DNA from: Kuschelorhynchus macadamiae
Taxonomy: Eukaryota; Arthropoda; Insecta; Coleoptera; Curculionidae
Length of the DNA: 64,000 nt
Assembly (NCBI GenBank): GCA_030620095.1
Contig: JAUTXW010002080.1
Span: 1-64,000 of the forward strand
Reading direction: 5' to 3'
This document shows, one piece after another, positions 32,401 through 43,111 of this stretch. The notes beneath the pieces were generated by a model that had not been told where the DNA came from, did no database searches, and was given only the letters and a program-made list of their open reading frames with translations. Within the stretch, counting starts at the first letter, position 1, and each line of letters begins with the position of its first letter. Made by a program: the position numbers and the translations under genes.

Positions 32401-33099
32401 ATATATAAAATATAAAGATATCATAACAAATAGCATTTTAATGCTACAGTCTGCATTAAAGTTTAGGCCAAGGCAAACACAAAAAAAAAGAAGTACCAAT
32501 AAAAAATCACAACGTTTAGGAAGTGCGATATATTTGGAAATTCGGGAAAAATAATTATATGTAGTTTCACAAATCTTCATTTTCTTTATATTGGGAAATA
32601 TGTAAAGTTGCCACCAGTACTCACTATGAATTATTCATTTGAATCGAAATCCAGTTCGCATACCCAATGTTCATGCCTAATTTGTTAAGTATGTCTGATA
32701 TTTCTTAAATTATGACATTAAGTTAATGCAGGAACGTGCCAAATATAGTGTGATATAGTGAAAAAAAAACTATTATAACTGGTTGCGCTGTGATAATTCC
32801 GTTGCAAAGCTGGGTGCATGAAATGAACCAACAAAGTAATAAGTATATTCAAATTACAAAATGTATTAGGAAAAAGTCATTGCATGTAAAATGGCCCGTG
32901 TATATTGTGATATATCATATTATCATATTTTTCAGTCTAATAATGAATGAAGTTAATAAAAAAAAATTGGTAAATTTCTCTTACTCGAAACGTTCCCCAT
33001 TATGAATCTTTCATTTTATTGGAAATAGTGAAGTGTGATCCAATTTAATTCAGTACGTAATAATTTAGTACACACATTTAGTAAAATATTATTATTTCA
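32401..33099. other. Non-coding, nothing recognised
   Basis: AT-rich intronic sequence between the retrotransposon tail and the dispersed repeat at 33100. No feature seen. Confidence 0.5.
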
Positions 33100-33485
33100 T
33101 TCCTATGTAACACTTGATTTTTGTGCAAAATTTGAGGTAAATCGGATAATTAGTTGTTTTAGTAATAATTTTTTTACCTTTTCACTAAGCCGTCATCTTG
33201 TTCGGGCTTATTGGATTTTTACCAAAATGTTAGATCAATTCAAAATTTTTTTAACATTTCACTAGGCCGGCATTTTGTTTCCCCATATTAGATTTTAACT
33301 AAAATGTTACCAGGTCTTCCCCACATGATCGGTTAAGTCGGTTTTTAGCTATGCCGCGAATAGACAGACCGACGGAATTGAAAAAACAGGTTTTTCGGCA
33401 CCTAGGGACCTAGGGACCCTGAAACATAAAGATCTGAAAAAATATCGCAGGGTGATTTGTTCACGATTACAATACTACATTTTCA
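33100..33485 (+). repeat. Dispersed repeat family D, copy 1
   Basis: Shares with 57890-58235, in the same orientation, the ordered words TGTAACACTTGATTTTTGTG, TTGGATTTTTACCA, CTATGCCGCG, AGACAGACCGACGGA-like, AAAGATCTGAAAAA-like and CACGATTACAATACT. It is the reverse complement of 39750-40140. The conserved stretch of short GAC/GGAC-type repeats is characteristic of the family. There is no coding sequence. Unclassified, possibly a non-autonomous DNA element. Confidence 0.8.
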
Positions 33486-34796
33486 CGAGGGAAGTAATAT
33501 TTAGATATTGCGAAAAAAGACTATAATATAATGCATAATTTTTTTTTGCATAATGGTAAAGGCACCAGAAAAGTTTGCTCTTTTTAAAGGTATATTTGTC
33601 ACTAAATAAAATCCACAGAAATATGTCATAAATTATTGCGGGGCAAGTCCACAGCCCTCCAAACACAGATTGCCAGATATTGTATATCATATTTAAATAA
33701 ATATGAATCTAACTTATTGCCACATATCACAAAAATCACATTACCAGTCTGTTTGCATGTACTAAAAAATACTGTTATGCAACTTTAACAACGGTTCATG
33801 ATTCACTAGAAAAAATTTCCAGATTTTTCATCACTATTGGGGAGGGTTAGCCAATAGAATTGCCCTACTATCTCAATATGAGGTTCAGTCAGTTTACGGA
33901 GGGCACTGCAGTTTTTTTTATATTTTCATATAAATCGCAGATCTGCAAATAAATATAACCCGTTAAAAACATGCTAAAGTTCTGACTACGTTATTTAAAT
34001 AAAGTAATATGTAGCCAGTGCCGATAAGAAGGAAACTTATGTATGCTCCGAGGCAATAAAGTAAATGGAGTATCAATTCTAGCAAATATTTCGGATATGC
34101 TCTTGGTATTCACAAACATCGGTTTTGCTCCTGTTGGTCACTCTTATGTTGATTTGTTTGTTAAGTTTTGGCACTAATTGTATTCGTCTCTCAACTTGTT
34201 GACTGTACTGATGAGAAACGTAGGTCAGAATCACGTATCTAAGGTTGGCCAAATTCCATTTTGCTTTAGCGATCCTGCTAAACCAATTTGTAAATATACA
34301 CATACACATAAAAACAGAGAGGAATAAATTATAAATAACGTTTAAAACTAGAGAATCTCAATGGACATACAATGTAAAGACGATGGTAGCAGATATTGCC
34401 AAGGTATAACAAATGAAAGTAAGCATTCTTTTCTTATTTATAATTATTGCTATTTAACACCCTGTACAGTTGTACAGGAAGAATAACTGTGTCGAACAGC
34501 AGTAGCGCGATATTTCAGCTTCTTTTGACCGAGAAATATGGTTTCAACCTGGCCGCATCAATTATTATTGAGCACTTTAATTTAGCCACACTTATATATC
34601 AACTTTATCCTTAAGTTTATTTTACACCTACCAGTTGTACAAAGAAAGTTTTGGTAATTGTTTACATCATTTTCATTTGATCGGATGATCCAGATTCTAG
34701 AGTAATTTTACCTGTTATATTAAATACGGAGAAAAATGTCAATAATTATTATTCTCTATATATACAGCAGATTTTTATAGCTTTCTCTCTTATAGT
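33486..34796. other. Non-coding, nothing recognised
   Basis: AT-rich DNA without a supportable gene. A short open frame at 34079-34309 (minus) has no known similarity. Confidence 0.5.
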
Positions 34797-35940
34797 CGAT
34801 CTCATCAATATGCTGATGACATGCAGCTTTACTATTCATTTTTATATAACAGTCGCCTAGAGGCTGCCACTTTTATTAACAGGGATCTTGCAACTGTAGC
34901 AAGAGTGTCAGAGGCTCATAAACTATCGCTTAATAATAAGAAAACAATGGTCTTTATTTTTGGCAAGGACAGAGAATTAATCTGTAATGATGATGCACAG
35001 TTTGTTTTGGAGTTAGATAATAATATTTTGAATTTCTCCCGAGCCTGCAAGAACCTCGGAGTACATATAAATGATGATATGCGCTTTGACACTCACGTAT
35101 CTCATTTGTTGCAGATTTCATACTATAAACTAAAAACACTATATTTATTTAAAGATTTTCTTAGTGCCGACGTCAGATTGCAGCTATGTAATAGTTTGGT
35201 CCTATCGGGTCTTGGGTATGCTGACATTCTTTACTGGCCAGCCCTCACTCAAAAGAGTAAAAATAGTCTTCAAATACTCCAGAATTCCTGTATAAGGTTT
35301 TGTTATGGGTTAAACACGGAAGATCGTTTTAAAATGCATATGGCTTTATTAGTATTCAGGATCCGGGTATCTGAGTCTCCCCGTTATCTTCTTGAAAAGT
35401 TAGTCAAACGCTCAGATGTTCATAGTCTTGTTACAAGGCACCGTAAATTGTATACTGTTCCCATGCACAACACAGCGACGTTTTAGCGATCCTTCTCCTA
35501 TTGTGCGGCCAGACTCTATAATACGTTGCCTGAACATGTTAAGGCTTGCTCATCGGTTCTTGCTATGAAAAAACAATACCGTCAGTATTTACTTAGGGCC
35601 AGAGATTAAAATGTTTGTGTTATTTTTTCTTTTTTATTATTTCGGAAAAAATACTGTTTGCTCTCAATCGACCTAAATACTATTTTGATACTATGTCTTT
35701 TATGTATTACTGCTTAACAAATCACTTGTATATTTTTCTATCATTGGTTGCGTGTTATCTATGCGCAAGTATTATTTATTTACTTAAGACTATGTTAGTA
35801 AAAATGTTGTTACTTTAGTTTTTTTATGGCGGTTAGGTGACCAGCTATGCTGGATCTCGCCACCATTTCAAATGTGTACTTAACTTTGTATTTATCCCCA
35901 ATAAAAGTCTTTTGAATTTGAATTTGAATATGAATAAAAT
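34797..35940 (+). pseudogene. 5'-truncated non-LTR retrotransposon III (RT C-terminal half)
   Basis: Starts within the RT palm. SHQYADDMQLYYSF (YADD at 34809-34820) runs into an unbroken 221-codon frame with LSLNNKKTMVFIFG, KNLGVHINDDMRF, LCNSLVLSGLGYAD and LQNSCIRFCYGL, which are the RT thumb and connection of CR1/Jockey-type elements. A stop at 35484-35486 is followed, in another frame, by YNTLPEHVKACSS and LLRARD. The 3' UTR ends with AATAAAAG and the tail TTTGAATTTGAATTTGAAT near 35915-35935, a short tandem repeat tail typical of this group. It lacks endonuclease and RT N-terminus. Relatively intact, so younger than elements I and II. Confidence 0.88.
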
Positions 35941-37330
35941 AAAAATAATGTGTAGTATTAGAAAAATTATACGTCTAGTCATCTTAAGGTAGCTATGTAA
36001 TTCTTAAAAATAAATCCCCCTCTGCATTTTTCTTTTAAATTATGAACGAATGTTTTGAAAAATGTACAGAGTACACCACAGTGTTCAAAACAATTTTATT
36101 TTTCTGTCATTAAAACAAGAAGAAAAATATAGTAGTAGTTGCTTTACTCGGAAATTAATTCCTTATGAATCCTTCATGTATCAATATCAATTAAGTAGGA
36201 CCCAGTTTACTTCCACAAACAGTGTTTTGTAATATTTTTAAAACACCGAATACATCGGAAATAACCAATATGTAAAAAAAATAACATGAAAACACTTCGA
36301 TATGGAGTTTTCCACATTTTAGTAACATTCATTTGTTTTAATGTTGACATCTGTCAAAGTTATGACATTTTTTGACAAGACGGGTCATGTTATTCCCCTA
36401 TTTAAACTATCTATAAATTCCTGTTGAACGTTTCGTTAAAAACTACATCTAAAATTCGGCATATTTCTGCCGTTGTTCGTTTCTTTAAGGCTTCATAAAG
36501 TCCAATACATCCGGAATTATATTAACTAATATATAACCCATCTTGTTGGTGCCACGTGTGTTTAGTTGATTTGTCAGGCTCATTGCCTAGATAAACGATG
36601 AGATAAGACAGGGATTAAGTTCATTGACAAAAAATGCAGATAATAGGCCTAGTCAGATAACGTCAAAAAAGTAAGGAAAATTAATACTGTTTCAAGATAT
36701 GCCATGATTTTCTATAGAGCAGTATCTGCAATTATGACGGTTCAAATTCTGTCGCTTTCAAAGAAAAAGTTACTACATCGGAAAACAAAATACTAGAAAT
36801 AAAAAGGGGGTCCAAGTTGCAACGTTTCTGCAGGATTTCACAAAATTGGAGTCTGCGGTCATAGTCCTCTTCGTTAAGGTTCGTTAAAATCATACATCTC
36901 TTAAAACGCCTGTTAATGCCAATTTAGGGGACTTTTTAAAGAATAAATGAAGGAACGTCTAATTTAGAACAATAAAAATTTTAAAAATCATAGTATATAC
37001 AAATTTCGTTAATAAGACATAAACACGCAACCTTTTCTTTTAGGTAGTATATTGGGATGTTGCATCGAGAAAGCTAATAATCTATAATTAAAAAACTATT
37101 TATTCACTCTATGTCATAAAATCATACTTTTATTTTTACATTAGCTCATAAATAATCACCTAATAAATGCCTCATGAAATGCAATACTCTGACAAATTTT
37201 CAAAAGTTCGTTATGCCTACGTCCGTAATTTTTGATCGTGCATTTCATATATATTCTGGCAATAAATTACCAAGAAAAGACCCGCAACTCAGATATTTTA
37301 TATTATGAATTATGCCGTGACTCTGGTAAG
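35941..37330. other. Non-coding, nothing recognised
   Basis: AT-rich sequence. No gene, RNA or repeat that I can support. Confidence 0.5.
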
Positions 37331-37633
37331 CATATAAACATTCTGTACAGACCTACACAACCGGAATCAAATAGCCGTTCCTTATTGGCTGCGAGACTAC
37401 TACCTACCGCCCCCCCCCCCCAAGTCGCGTAATGGCCGTAATAGAATATTCCAAATTTTAATGAGCAAATAAGAGTTCGATTTTTAAGTTAATTTGGTTT
37501 TAAACTAAATGAACCTAAGTTCAATTTGCTTGAAAGCTCTTCGGCCTTGTGTGCGTGTTCGGTAACAGAAGTTTCCGCATTTTCATTAGAGTAACATTAG
37601 TAGAAGTATTTTATCAGTTTATTTTTAAACTGT

Positions 37634-37680
37634 GGTACGGGGATCGAACCTCTACCTCTGGATCACTAGTCCATCGCTAA
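37634..37680 (-). repeat. Partial tRNA-like segment, inverted
   Basis: On the minus strand GATGGACTAGTGATCCAGAG and GGTTCGATCCCCGTACCA correspond to the 3' half of the tRNA-like modules at 37777 and 38119, with the T-arm stem partly lost. Confidence 0.6.
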
Positions 37681-37776
37681 GGTTAAGGTTAAGGTTAGAC
37701 TATTTGGCAGGATCAACAATGGCTATGATACTGGTGGATTTGAATATGTACAAGTTCTAATGAATTGCTTCTCAGT

Positions 37777-37849
37777 GGTACGATAGCGCATTTAGTTAGA
37801 GCAATGGACTAGTGATCCAGAGGTGCGGGTTCGATCCCCGCTCGTACCA
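37777..37849 (+). tRNA. tRNA-like module (tRNA pseudogene or SINE head), copy 1
   Basis: A 73-nt cloverleaf-like sequence with a perfect 7-bp acceptor stem (GGTACGA/TCGTACC) and a perfect T arm (GCGGG, loop TTCGATC, CCCGC). The internal B-box is GGTTCGATCCC. The D stem has a mismatch (GCGC against GAGC). The anticodon stem is only 4 bp (TGGA/TCCA) with loop CTAGTGA, which would place AGT at the anticodon (Thr). The weak D and anticodon arms, the conserved non-tRNA flanks shared with copy 2, and the partial third copy argue for a tRNA-derived repeat rather than a working tRNA gene. Confidence 0.45.
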
Positions 37850-38118
37850 TAATTTTTTCTGTTGATTATAAATATTTCCAAAAATATATTTCACAGTTTA
37901 AAAATAAACTGATAAAATATTTCTATTCAAAATTTGGCTAATACGGGCATAAGATAAAAATTATAAGTTTCCTAATATGGATGGTAACTAATAGCGATGT
38001 CAGATTTGACATCCAGTCAGGAATGCCGCGCAATAAGGTTAGAATATTTCAGGATCAACAATGGTTATGATATTGGTGGGTTTAAGTATGTACAAATTCT
38101 AACGAATTGCTTATCAGT

Positions 38119-38191
38119 GGTACGATAGCGAAATTGGTTTGAGCGATGGATTAGTGATCCAGAGGTGCGGGTTCGATCCCCGCTCGTACCA
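38119..38191 (+). tRNA. tRNA-like module (tRNA pseudogene or SINE head), copy 2
   Basis: Same organisation as 37777-37849: identical acceptor stem, T arm and B-box. The D region is further diverged (GCGAAATTGGTTTGAGC), and the anticodon loop is TTAGTGA. Upstream flank (GGATCAACAATGG, TCAGTGGTACGATAGCG) and downstream flank (GTTGATTATAAATATTTC) are shared with copy 1, showing that the repeat unit is longer than the tRNA part. Confidence 0.45.
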
Positions 38192-39189
38192 TAACTTTTG
38201 CGGTTGATTATAAATATTTCTAGTAACATTAGTGACGTTACTGAAAACATAGGGTATAAACATATTTCGTTACATTTGTGTTTGTGTGCTTGTCTTGCCG
38301 TTACACAGGTGTTATGTTCTATCTCCTTCAGGGAATTTTTTTTAGGTATATCAGAACCTATAATTTTATATGTAATAGTATTTTAAATAGCCGATTGTGT
38401 TGTGGTTAGCCCTGGTTAGGTCTTTTTTTGTCTTGACAAGAAGAAGTGTATCTCACACAATATGTCCCAATGTTACTTCGGGAATAAAATTCCAGCCAGT
38501 AAGGAACAACTATTTGGTCCCGGTTATGTAGGTCTGTACGGAATGTTTGTTGTTAACGGTGTTATTTCTGCATTTTCGTTAATGTGACATTGGTAACGTC
38601 ATTGAAAATATCGAATTACAAAGTGTTTTTTCTGGTATGACCTACGTAGCTAAATGTTTATTTCGGCGGAGTATAAACAAGGCCCGTTAAATTTTCGTTG
38701 TGAAGTCTGCTAGCTCAGTAATAGGGTCCCCAATTTTTTATGTAAAAATATGTAGGTATATTAAAACAATGAGCCAGACTTTTTAGTTTTATTTTTAACA
38801 AAATCTTAACTGTTACATGGATCGTCCCGGGTTGGTCAATAAAGCCATCGTGAAAGGTAACAAATAAGTATAAAATATAAAACTAAATATAACACAATCT
38901 GGTGTGGACAATGCATCAATTTTTATTAGTATACTGCCCATTTGACCATGTATAATAAATAACATTCTCCATTTTTATCAGTTATATAATTTTGTATGTA
39001 TTCGTGTTTTAAATATCGATCTATGTTTCTGGTTAGCTCTGGTTAGATCTTTTTTGAGTTGATATTAAAAATTGTATCTATAATTTAACAACCTACCTAT
39101 GTTATTTTAATCAAAAATGCAGAAGTAACATCTCTATTTCCGGAATCACGGCCTATAAATTGCAGATACGACTACTTTAGTTTAGAAAA

Positions 39190-39520
39190 AACGTGCCACC
39201 GGTTTCTTATAAAATAAAAAATTATCAAATGAAAATAATACATGTTTAATGACTAAAGTTCTTGCTACAGCAATAGGCAGAAATATACAAGCTGCTTGGG
39301 AAGCTCGCTTCTCAAAAATATATAGCGAGGATATGCACGATATGTCACCTCGGATTCTCGGAGCAGACGTTGCGTGGTTTGGCGTCGTCTCGTAACTGTC
39401 AACCCGGGGGCTGAGTAAGGGCTTGCAGGAATGAATGATGATATTTAGGTAATGGAAACGCCATAAAAATGCTTTTTGTGCGGGGCCGCTTTTGAAGAAT
39501 ATGCAAAGCAATGGATAAAA
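39190..39520. other. GC-richer island, possible conserved non-coding DNA
   Basis: The stretch contains CTCGGATTCTCGGAGCAGAC, GGCGTCGTCTCGTAACTGTC and AACGCCATAAAAATGC. It has clearly higher GC than both flanks and no copy elsewhere in the window. A 109-codon minus-strand frame (39182-39511) has no family signature and is not called. A regulatory role is inference from composition only. Confidence 0.3.
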
Positions 39521-39749
39521 TCAGATAAACAAGACCGTACATTATGGAATGGGAAGTAAACAGAAATAATGGTTCTCGTAAAAGAGAAATAATAATAATA
39601 AACCAGCTAATTATGTTGAACTTTATAGCTTGCCCATAACCTACTGAATCTACAGAAATACTTATTCTTTTGGAGTAATTTGATCATCATTTGTTCGTTT
39701 TTAACGTATGCGTTAATCTTATCTTTTTTTAACTTCATGCAATCTTTTT

Positions 39750-40140
39750 CTAGGTGCTTGAATGTATCGTAATTTTTATTTTCCTCGTAAAAGGGAAGTA
39801 TTGTAATCGTAAAAAATCACTTTCCGAGATTTTTTCAGATCTTTACATTTCAGAGTTCCTAGATGCTGATAAACATGTTTTCTCAATTCTGTTGGTCTGT
39901 CTGTCTGTCGGCCTGTCGGTTCGCGGCATAGCTAAAAAACTACTTACCCGATTGACTTCAAATTTTGGTCAAAAATTAAAGGTCATATGTGGATGACCTG
40001 GTAACATTTTGGTAAAAATCCAATATGGCAAAACAAAAATGTCGGCCCAATGAAAATAAGGTATTATGTGGAATCAACTGGTAAAATTTTGGTACGAATC
40101 CAAGATGGCGGAACAAAACAGTGACTTAGCAAAATATTTA
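39750..40140 (-). repeat. Dispersed repeat family D, copy 2 (inverted)
   Basis: Reverse-complement copy of the family at 33100 and 57890. It carries AGTATTGTAATCGTAAAAAA, GATTTTTTCAGATCTTTAC, the short repeats CTGTCTGTCTGTCGGCC, GCGGCATAG, and two versions of TTTTGGTA[A/C][A/G]AATCCAA[T/G]ATGGC (near 40008 and 40090). It is immediately followed by the minisatellite at 40250, possibly part of the same insertion. Confidence 0.8.
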
Positions 40141-40249
40141 CATTTCATTTAGGTATACGGAACCATAAATTCTAATTGAACATGCATTTCTTAAAATTCA
40201 ACTTATGTTTGTGTTAAATATGCGCAGAAGAGCCACGTTTTTTTTAAAT

Positions 40250-40740
40250 TGTGAGTTTAAAGTGGGAATCTGGCGAAATTCTAATTTAATAATTTAACAA
40301 AATTCTGAGTTTAAGGTCGAAATTTAACAAAATTCTGAGTTTAAAGTCAGAATTTAGTAAATTTCTGAGTTAAAGTCGGAATTTAACAAAAATCTTAGTT
40401 TAAACTCAGAATTTAGTAAAATTCTGAGTTTTAAGTCGGAATTTAACTAAATTCTGAGTTAAAACCCGGAAATAAATGTCACAATCACAATAATGCTACA
40501 TCCTTAAATTCCGACTTTTCCGACTCAGTATTTTGTTAAAGTAAGACTTTAAGCACAGAATTTTACTAAATTCTAATTTTCAACTCAGAATTTTATTAAA
40601 TTCCTACTTCAAACTCAAAATTTTATTAAATTCCGACTTCAAACTCAGAATTTTATTAAATTTCGAGTTTAAACTCAGAATTTTGTTAAATTTCCACTTT
40701 AAACTAAGAAATTTGTTAAATTCCGACTTTAGAATTAAAA
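40250..40740. repeat. Mirror-arranged ~30-bp minisatellite
   Basis: 40250-40465 has about six direct ~30-bp units of the type GAGTTTAAAGTCGGAATTTA + ACAAAATTCT. 40500-40735 has about seven units of the reverse complement. The junction lies near 40480-40500 (AATAAATGTCACAATCACAA). Short outer arms (AGAGCCACGT near 40226; ATGTGGCCCTTCT near 40746) also pair. The two halves can fold into a ~230-bp imperfect hairpin. No coding content. Confidence 0.85.
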
Positions 40741-40847
40741 AATAATATGTGGCCCTTCTAGACTTTTTCGCTTCCAAATTAATCTTTTTTTTAATACTAA
40801 CCGTTTAATCGTTTTGAATTTGCTATGAAAATAGTCATTAAAAATGA

Positions 40848-41485
40848 ATAAAATTATGGTTTTCCAAAGGTCAATTTTATTTCAGGAGCGTACTAATTAA
40901 TAACTTTTTCAGATCGTATTTAAACTTTTTTGTTTTCGTAAATCAGACTTTATCTCCTGAATTCTGTAAAAAGTTTCTTCTTCTTTATAATTTTTGAAAA
41001 TCTGATTTTTAAGCTTAGACGGTTTTTTAATTAGAGGCAAAAATTAAACATAAACAGAGCAATTTTGATTGTTTCATTAAACTGATTTTTTTTAACGCAG
41101 AATTAACTAATCATTGTGTTAAAAGCTACTAACAAAAAAGATGTACATATGTAAATAGGTTTACTTTATCTTATGAAATGCCAAGAATTAATAATTTTTA
41201 AATTTATAAAATTCTAGTTTTTAAATTTATGATAATTTCTGCGTTAACAAATTCAGTTTAACGAAATATTCAAAATTGCTCCGTTTATGTTTAATATTTG
41301 CATTCTATTAAAAACCGTTTAAACATTTACAAAAATCGTAAAGAAAAGCAAACACCCGTTTTACAAAATTCGGGAGATAAAGTCTGATTTAAGAAAATAA
41401 AAAATTATAATAGGATCTGAAAAAGTTAACTAATACACGCCTGAAATAAAACTGACCTTTGGAAAACCATAATTTTATTCACTAT
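40848..41485. repeat. Large foldback element, ~300-bp arms
   Basis: The left end ATAAAATTATGGTTTTCCAA plus AGGTCA (about 40850) is the reverse complement of the right end TGACCTTTGGAAAACCATAA plus TTTTAT (about 41453-41478). Matching words continue inward: TAACTTTTTCAGATC/GATCTGAAAAAGTTA, CAGACTTTATCTCC/GGAGATAAAGTCTG, TTAAACATAAACAGAGCAAT/ATTGCTCCGTTTATGTTTAA and TTAACGCAGAA/TTCTGCGTTAA. The centre is about 120 bp. No coding frame. A partial extra copy of the right arm is near 42385-42515. Confidence 0.85.
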
Positions 41486-42740
41486 TATTAAATTTGTCCG
41501 TAAAAAATCCAAAACGTTTAGAAATAGATAGATATTGGAAATTAGTGCAAATAGTTGTAATTCTCAAAACTCATATATTAAGTACATAGAAGTAGTAAGT
41601 ACTTATGTTTAAAATCAAAATAATTTCAGATTTGCAAATACTCGCTATTGGCAAAGTTCGTGCAATAAATAATATTTTTGTTCTATCCCTCGTATATACT
41701 GAAAAACTCAAATTCCATAAACTATGTATTAAAACGTAAGTCTACAAAACTTTTAAAAAATCGTTTGCCAGTAAACTACTTAAATTTAAGGTTAAATTTT
41801 AAGAAATTGCACTTTCAATTACAATTTAAGGTTCTATATATCTAAATGAAATAGTGTTTTAGTAGTTTCGTATTTTTTAGTCAGTGTAATTATGCCGTCA
41901 ATAGGTGCAGGAAACCCTTAATAAATTTAATTCAATAAATTACAATTTCATCTAACCTTTATTAGAGAATTCAAATATATAGAATAAAATACAGGATATT
42001 CCATTTAAAAAAAATTAACTTTAATATGCTACCCGTTATTCACGCACCCCGTATTCCTGAAAATAATTTAAAATTGTAGCCTATCTAATCTGCATATTAT
42101 ACTAGAAGATTTATTTAAAAAGAAAATAGTTACTATTTAGTGGTTAGAGACCGACAGATAAGAGGTGCTCTACCTTGTATAAAGGTTTTAATAATAACAT
42201 ATTTTTTGGAGACTCGATATATGAAGAACTGATAAAGAAAAAACATACTCAACTGGGTATAACTTTACTTAAAAAGTACCTAGAATTGGTAATTTAAAAC
42301 AAAGTAATTTTTGTCTTAACAAAATTAAGTTTAAAAAAATAATCAAAATTACTCAGTCTGTAAAATCGTTCCGAGGTTTGAAAGGTTTTTCGAAAATAAT
42401 GAGGAAAAGTAAAAATACCCTTTACTGAATTTAAGACACAAAGTTTAATTTAAGAAAATAAGAAAGTTATAATACGGTCTGAAAAATTCAATGACTTATT
42501 GAGTTAACTGACTGGCGCTATTTTACATCTAGAATATATTATAAAGCGATAAAAAAACAATTCTTTAATTTCTTCAATTAAACAGTACACAAAAAATATA
42601 CATTAAATGCAGAAAAGGCTCTTCTTATTCAATAATTTCTTGAAAGTTATAGCATTTCTTACTAATTAAGAAAATTTTCAGACGGGCTTTGAATATACTA
42701 ATGTTAAGGCGAATTTTCGGTTAATTGTCTTTTGCTTCCT
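41486..42740. other. Non-coding; partial foldback arm
   Basis: Mostly AT-rich without features. 42385-42515 repeats part of the right arm of the 40848-41485 foldback (AGACACAAAGTTTAATTTAA, AAAATAAGAAAGTTATAATA, GGTCTGAAAAA), so that family has at least two copies here. Confidence 0.5.
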
Positions 42741-43090
42741 ATTGGTCCCTCGTTTATTTTGGCGGAGCATAAACAAGTCTCCTTGATTGTTCAGTGTCTT
42801 TTTCATAACTAAATGGTAGAGTTCTCGACTTCCGTTGCAATAGATCTGTGTTCGAAGCCCTGGCAATAATTTTTTTTTTAGTTTTTTTTTACAAAACATA
42901 ATTTTGTATGTAGTTTTGTTTTAAAAATCAAATTGCGTTTTGGTTAGCCCTGATTAGGCATTTTTTTTTGGGGTGTTGTAAAATAGTGAGTCTATATTAA
43001 AACAAGGATTTTTTATAACAAAAACTATACTGTTAGGTAGATCTGTCCTGTTAGCGTTAGTTTAGCTCATGTTCGTCGATAAAACCATGT
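42741..43090 (+). repeat. Dispersed repeat related to the 38-39 kb block, tRNA-like head
   Basis: Shares TTTATTTTGGCGGAGCATAA + ACAAG with 38662, GGTTAGCCCTGATTAGG with 38410 and 39032, and TATATTAAAACAA with 38757. Near 42805-42865 the sequence ACTAAATGGTAGAGTTCTCG and GTGTTCGAAGCCCTGGC looks like a degenerate A-box/B-box pair, suggesting a Pol III-type, tRNA-derived head. No protein. Confidence 0.55.
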
Positions 43091-43111
43091 TTAAAAATAT
43101 AAAAATCACAT

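Larger units (their letters stand above)
37335..39075. repeat. Nested repeat block with inverted and direct segments
   Basis: Several repeats interleave. 37335-37395 (TACAGACCTACACAACCGG, TCCTTATTGGCTG) is the reverse complement of about 38490-38550. 37600-37634 is the reverse complement of 37888-37922 (CAGTTTAAAAATAAACTGAT). 37700-37870 and 38045-38215 are direct copies carrying tRNA-like modules. About 38355-38425 and 38990-39060 share TTTTAAATA and GGTTAGC[C/T]CTGGTTAG, also found at 42920-42960. 38660-38860 shares GGCGGAG[T/C]ATAAACAAG with 42755. The block looks like one composite element inserted repeatedly into itself. Confidence 0.65.

Noticed and set aside
37777..38191. Two functional tRNA-Thr(AGT) genes
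   Set aside because: Mismatched D stem, 4-bp anticodon stem and shared non-tRNA flanks argue for a repeat-derived pseudogene.
39182..39511. 109-codon minus-strand open frame
   Set aside because: No family signature, no splice or start context, and it lies in a stretch better explained as non-coding island.
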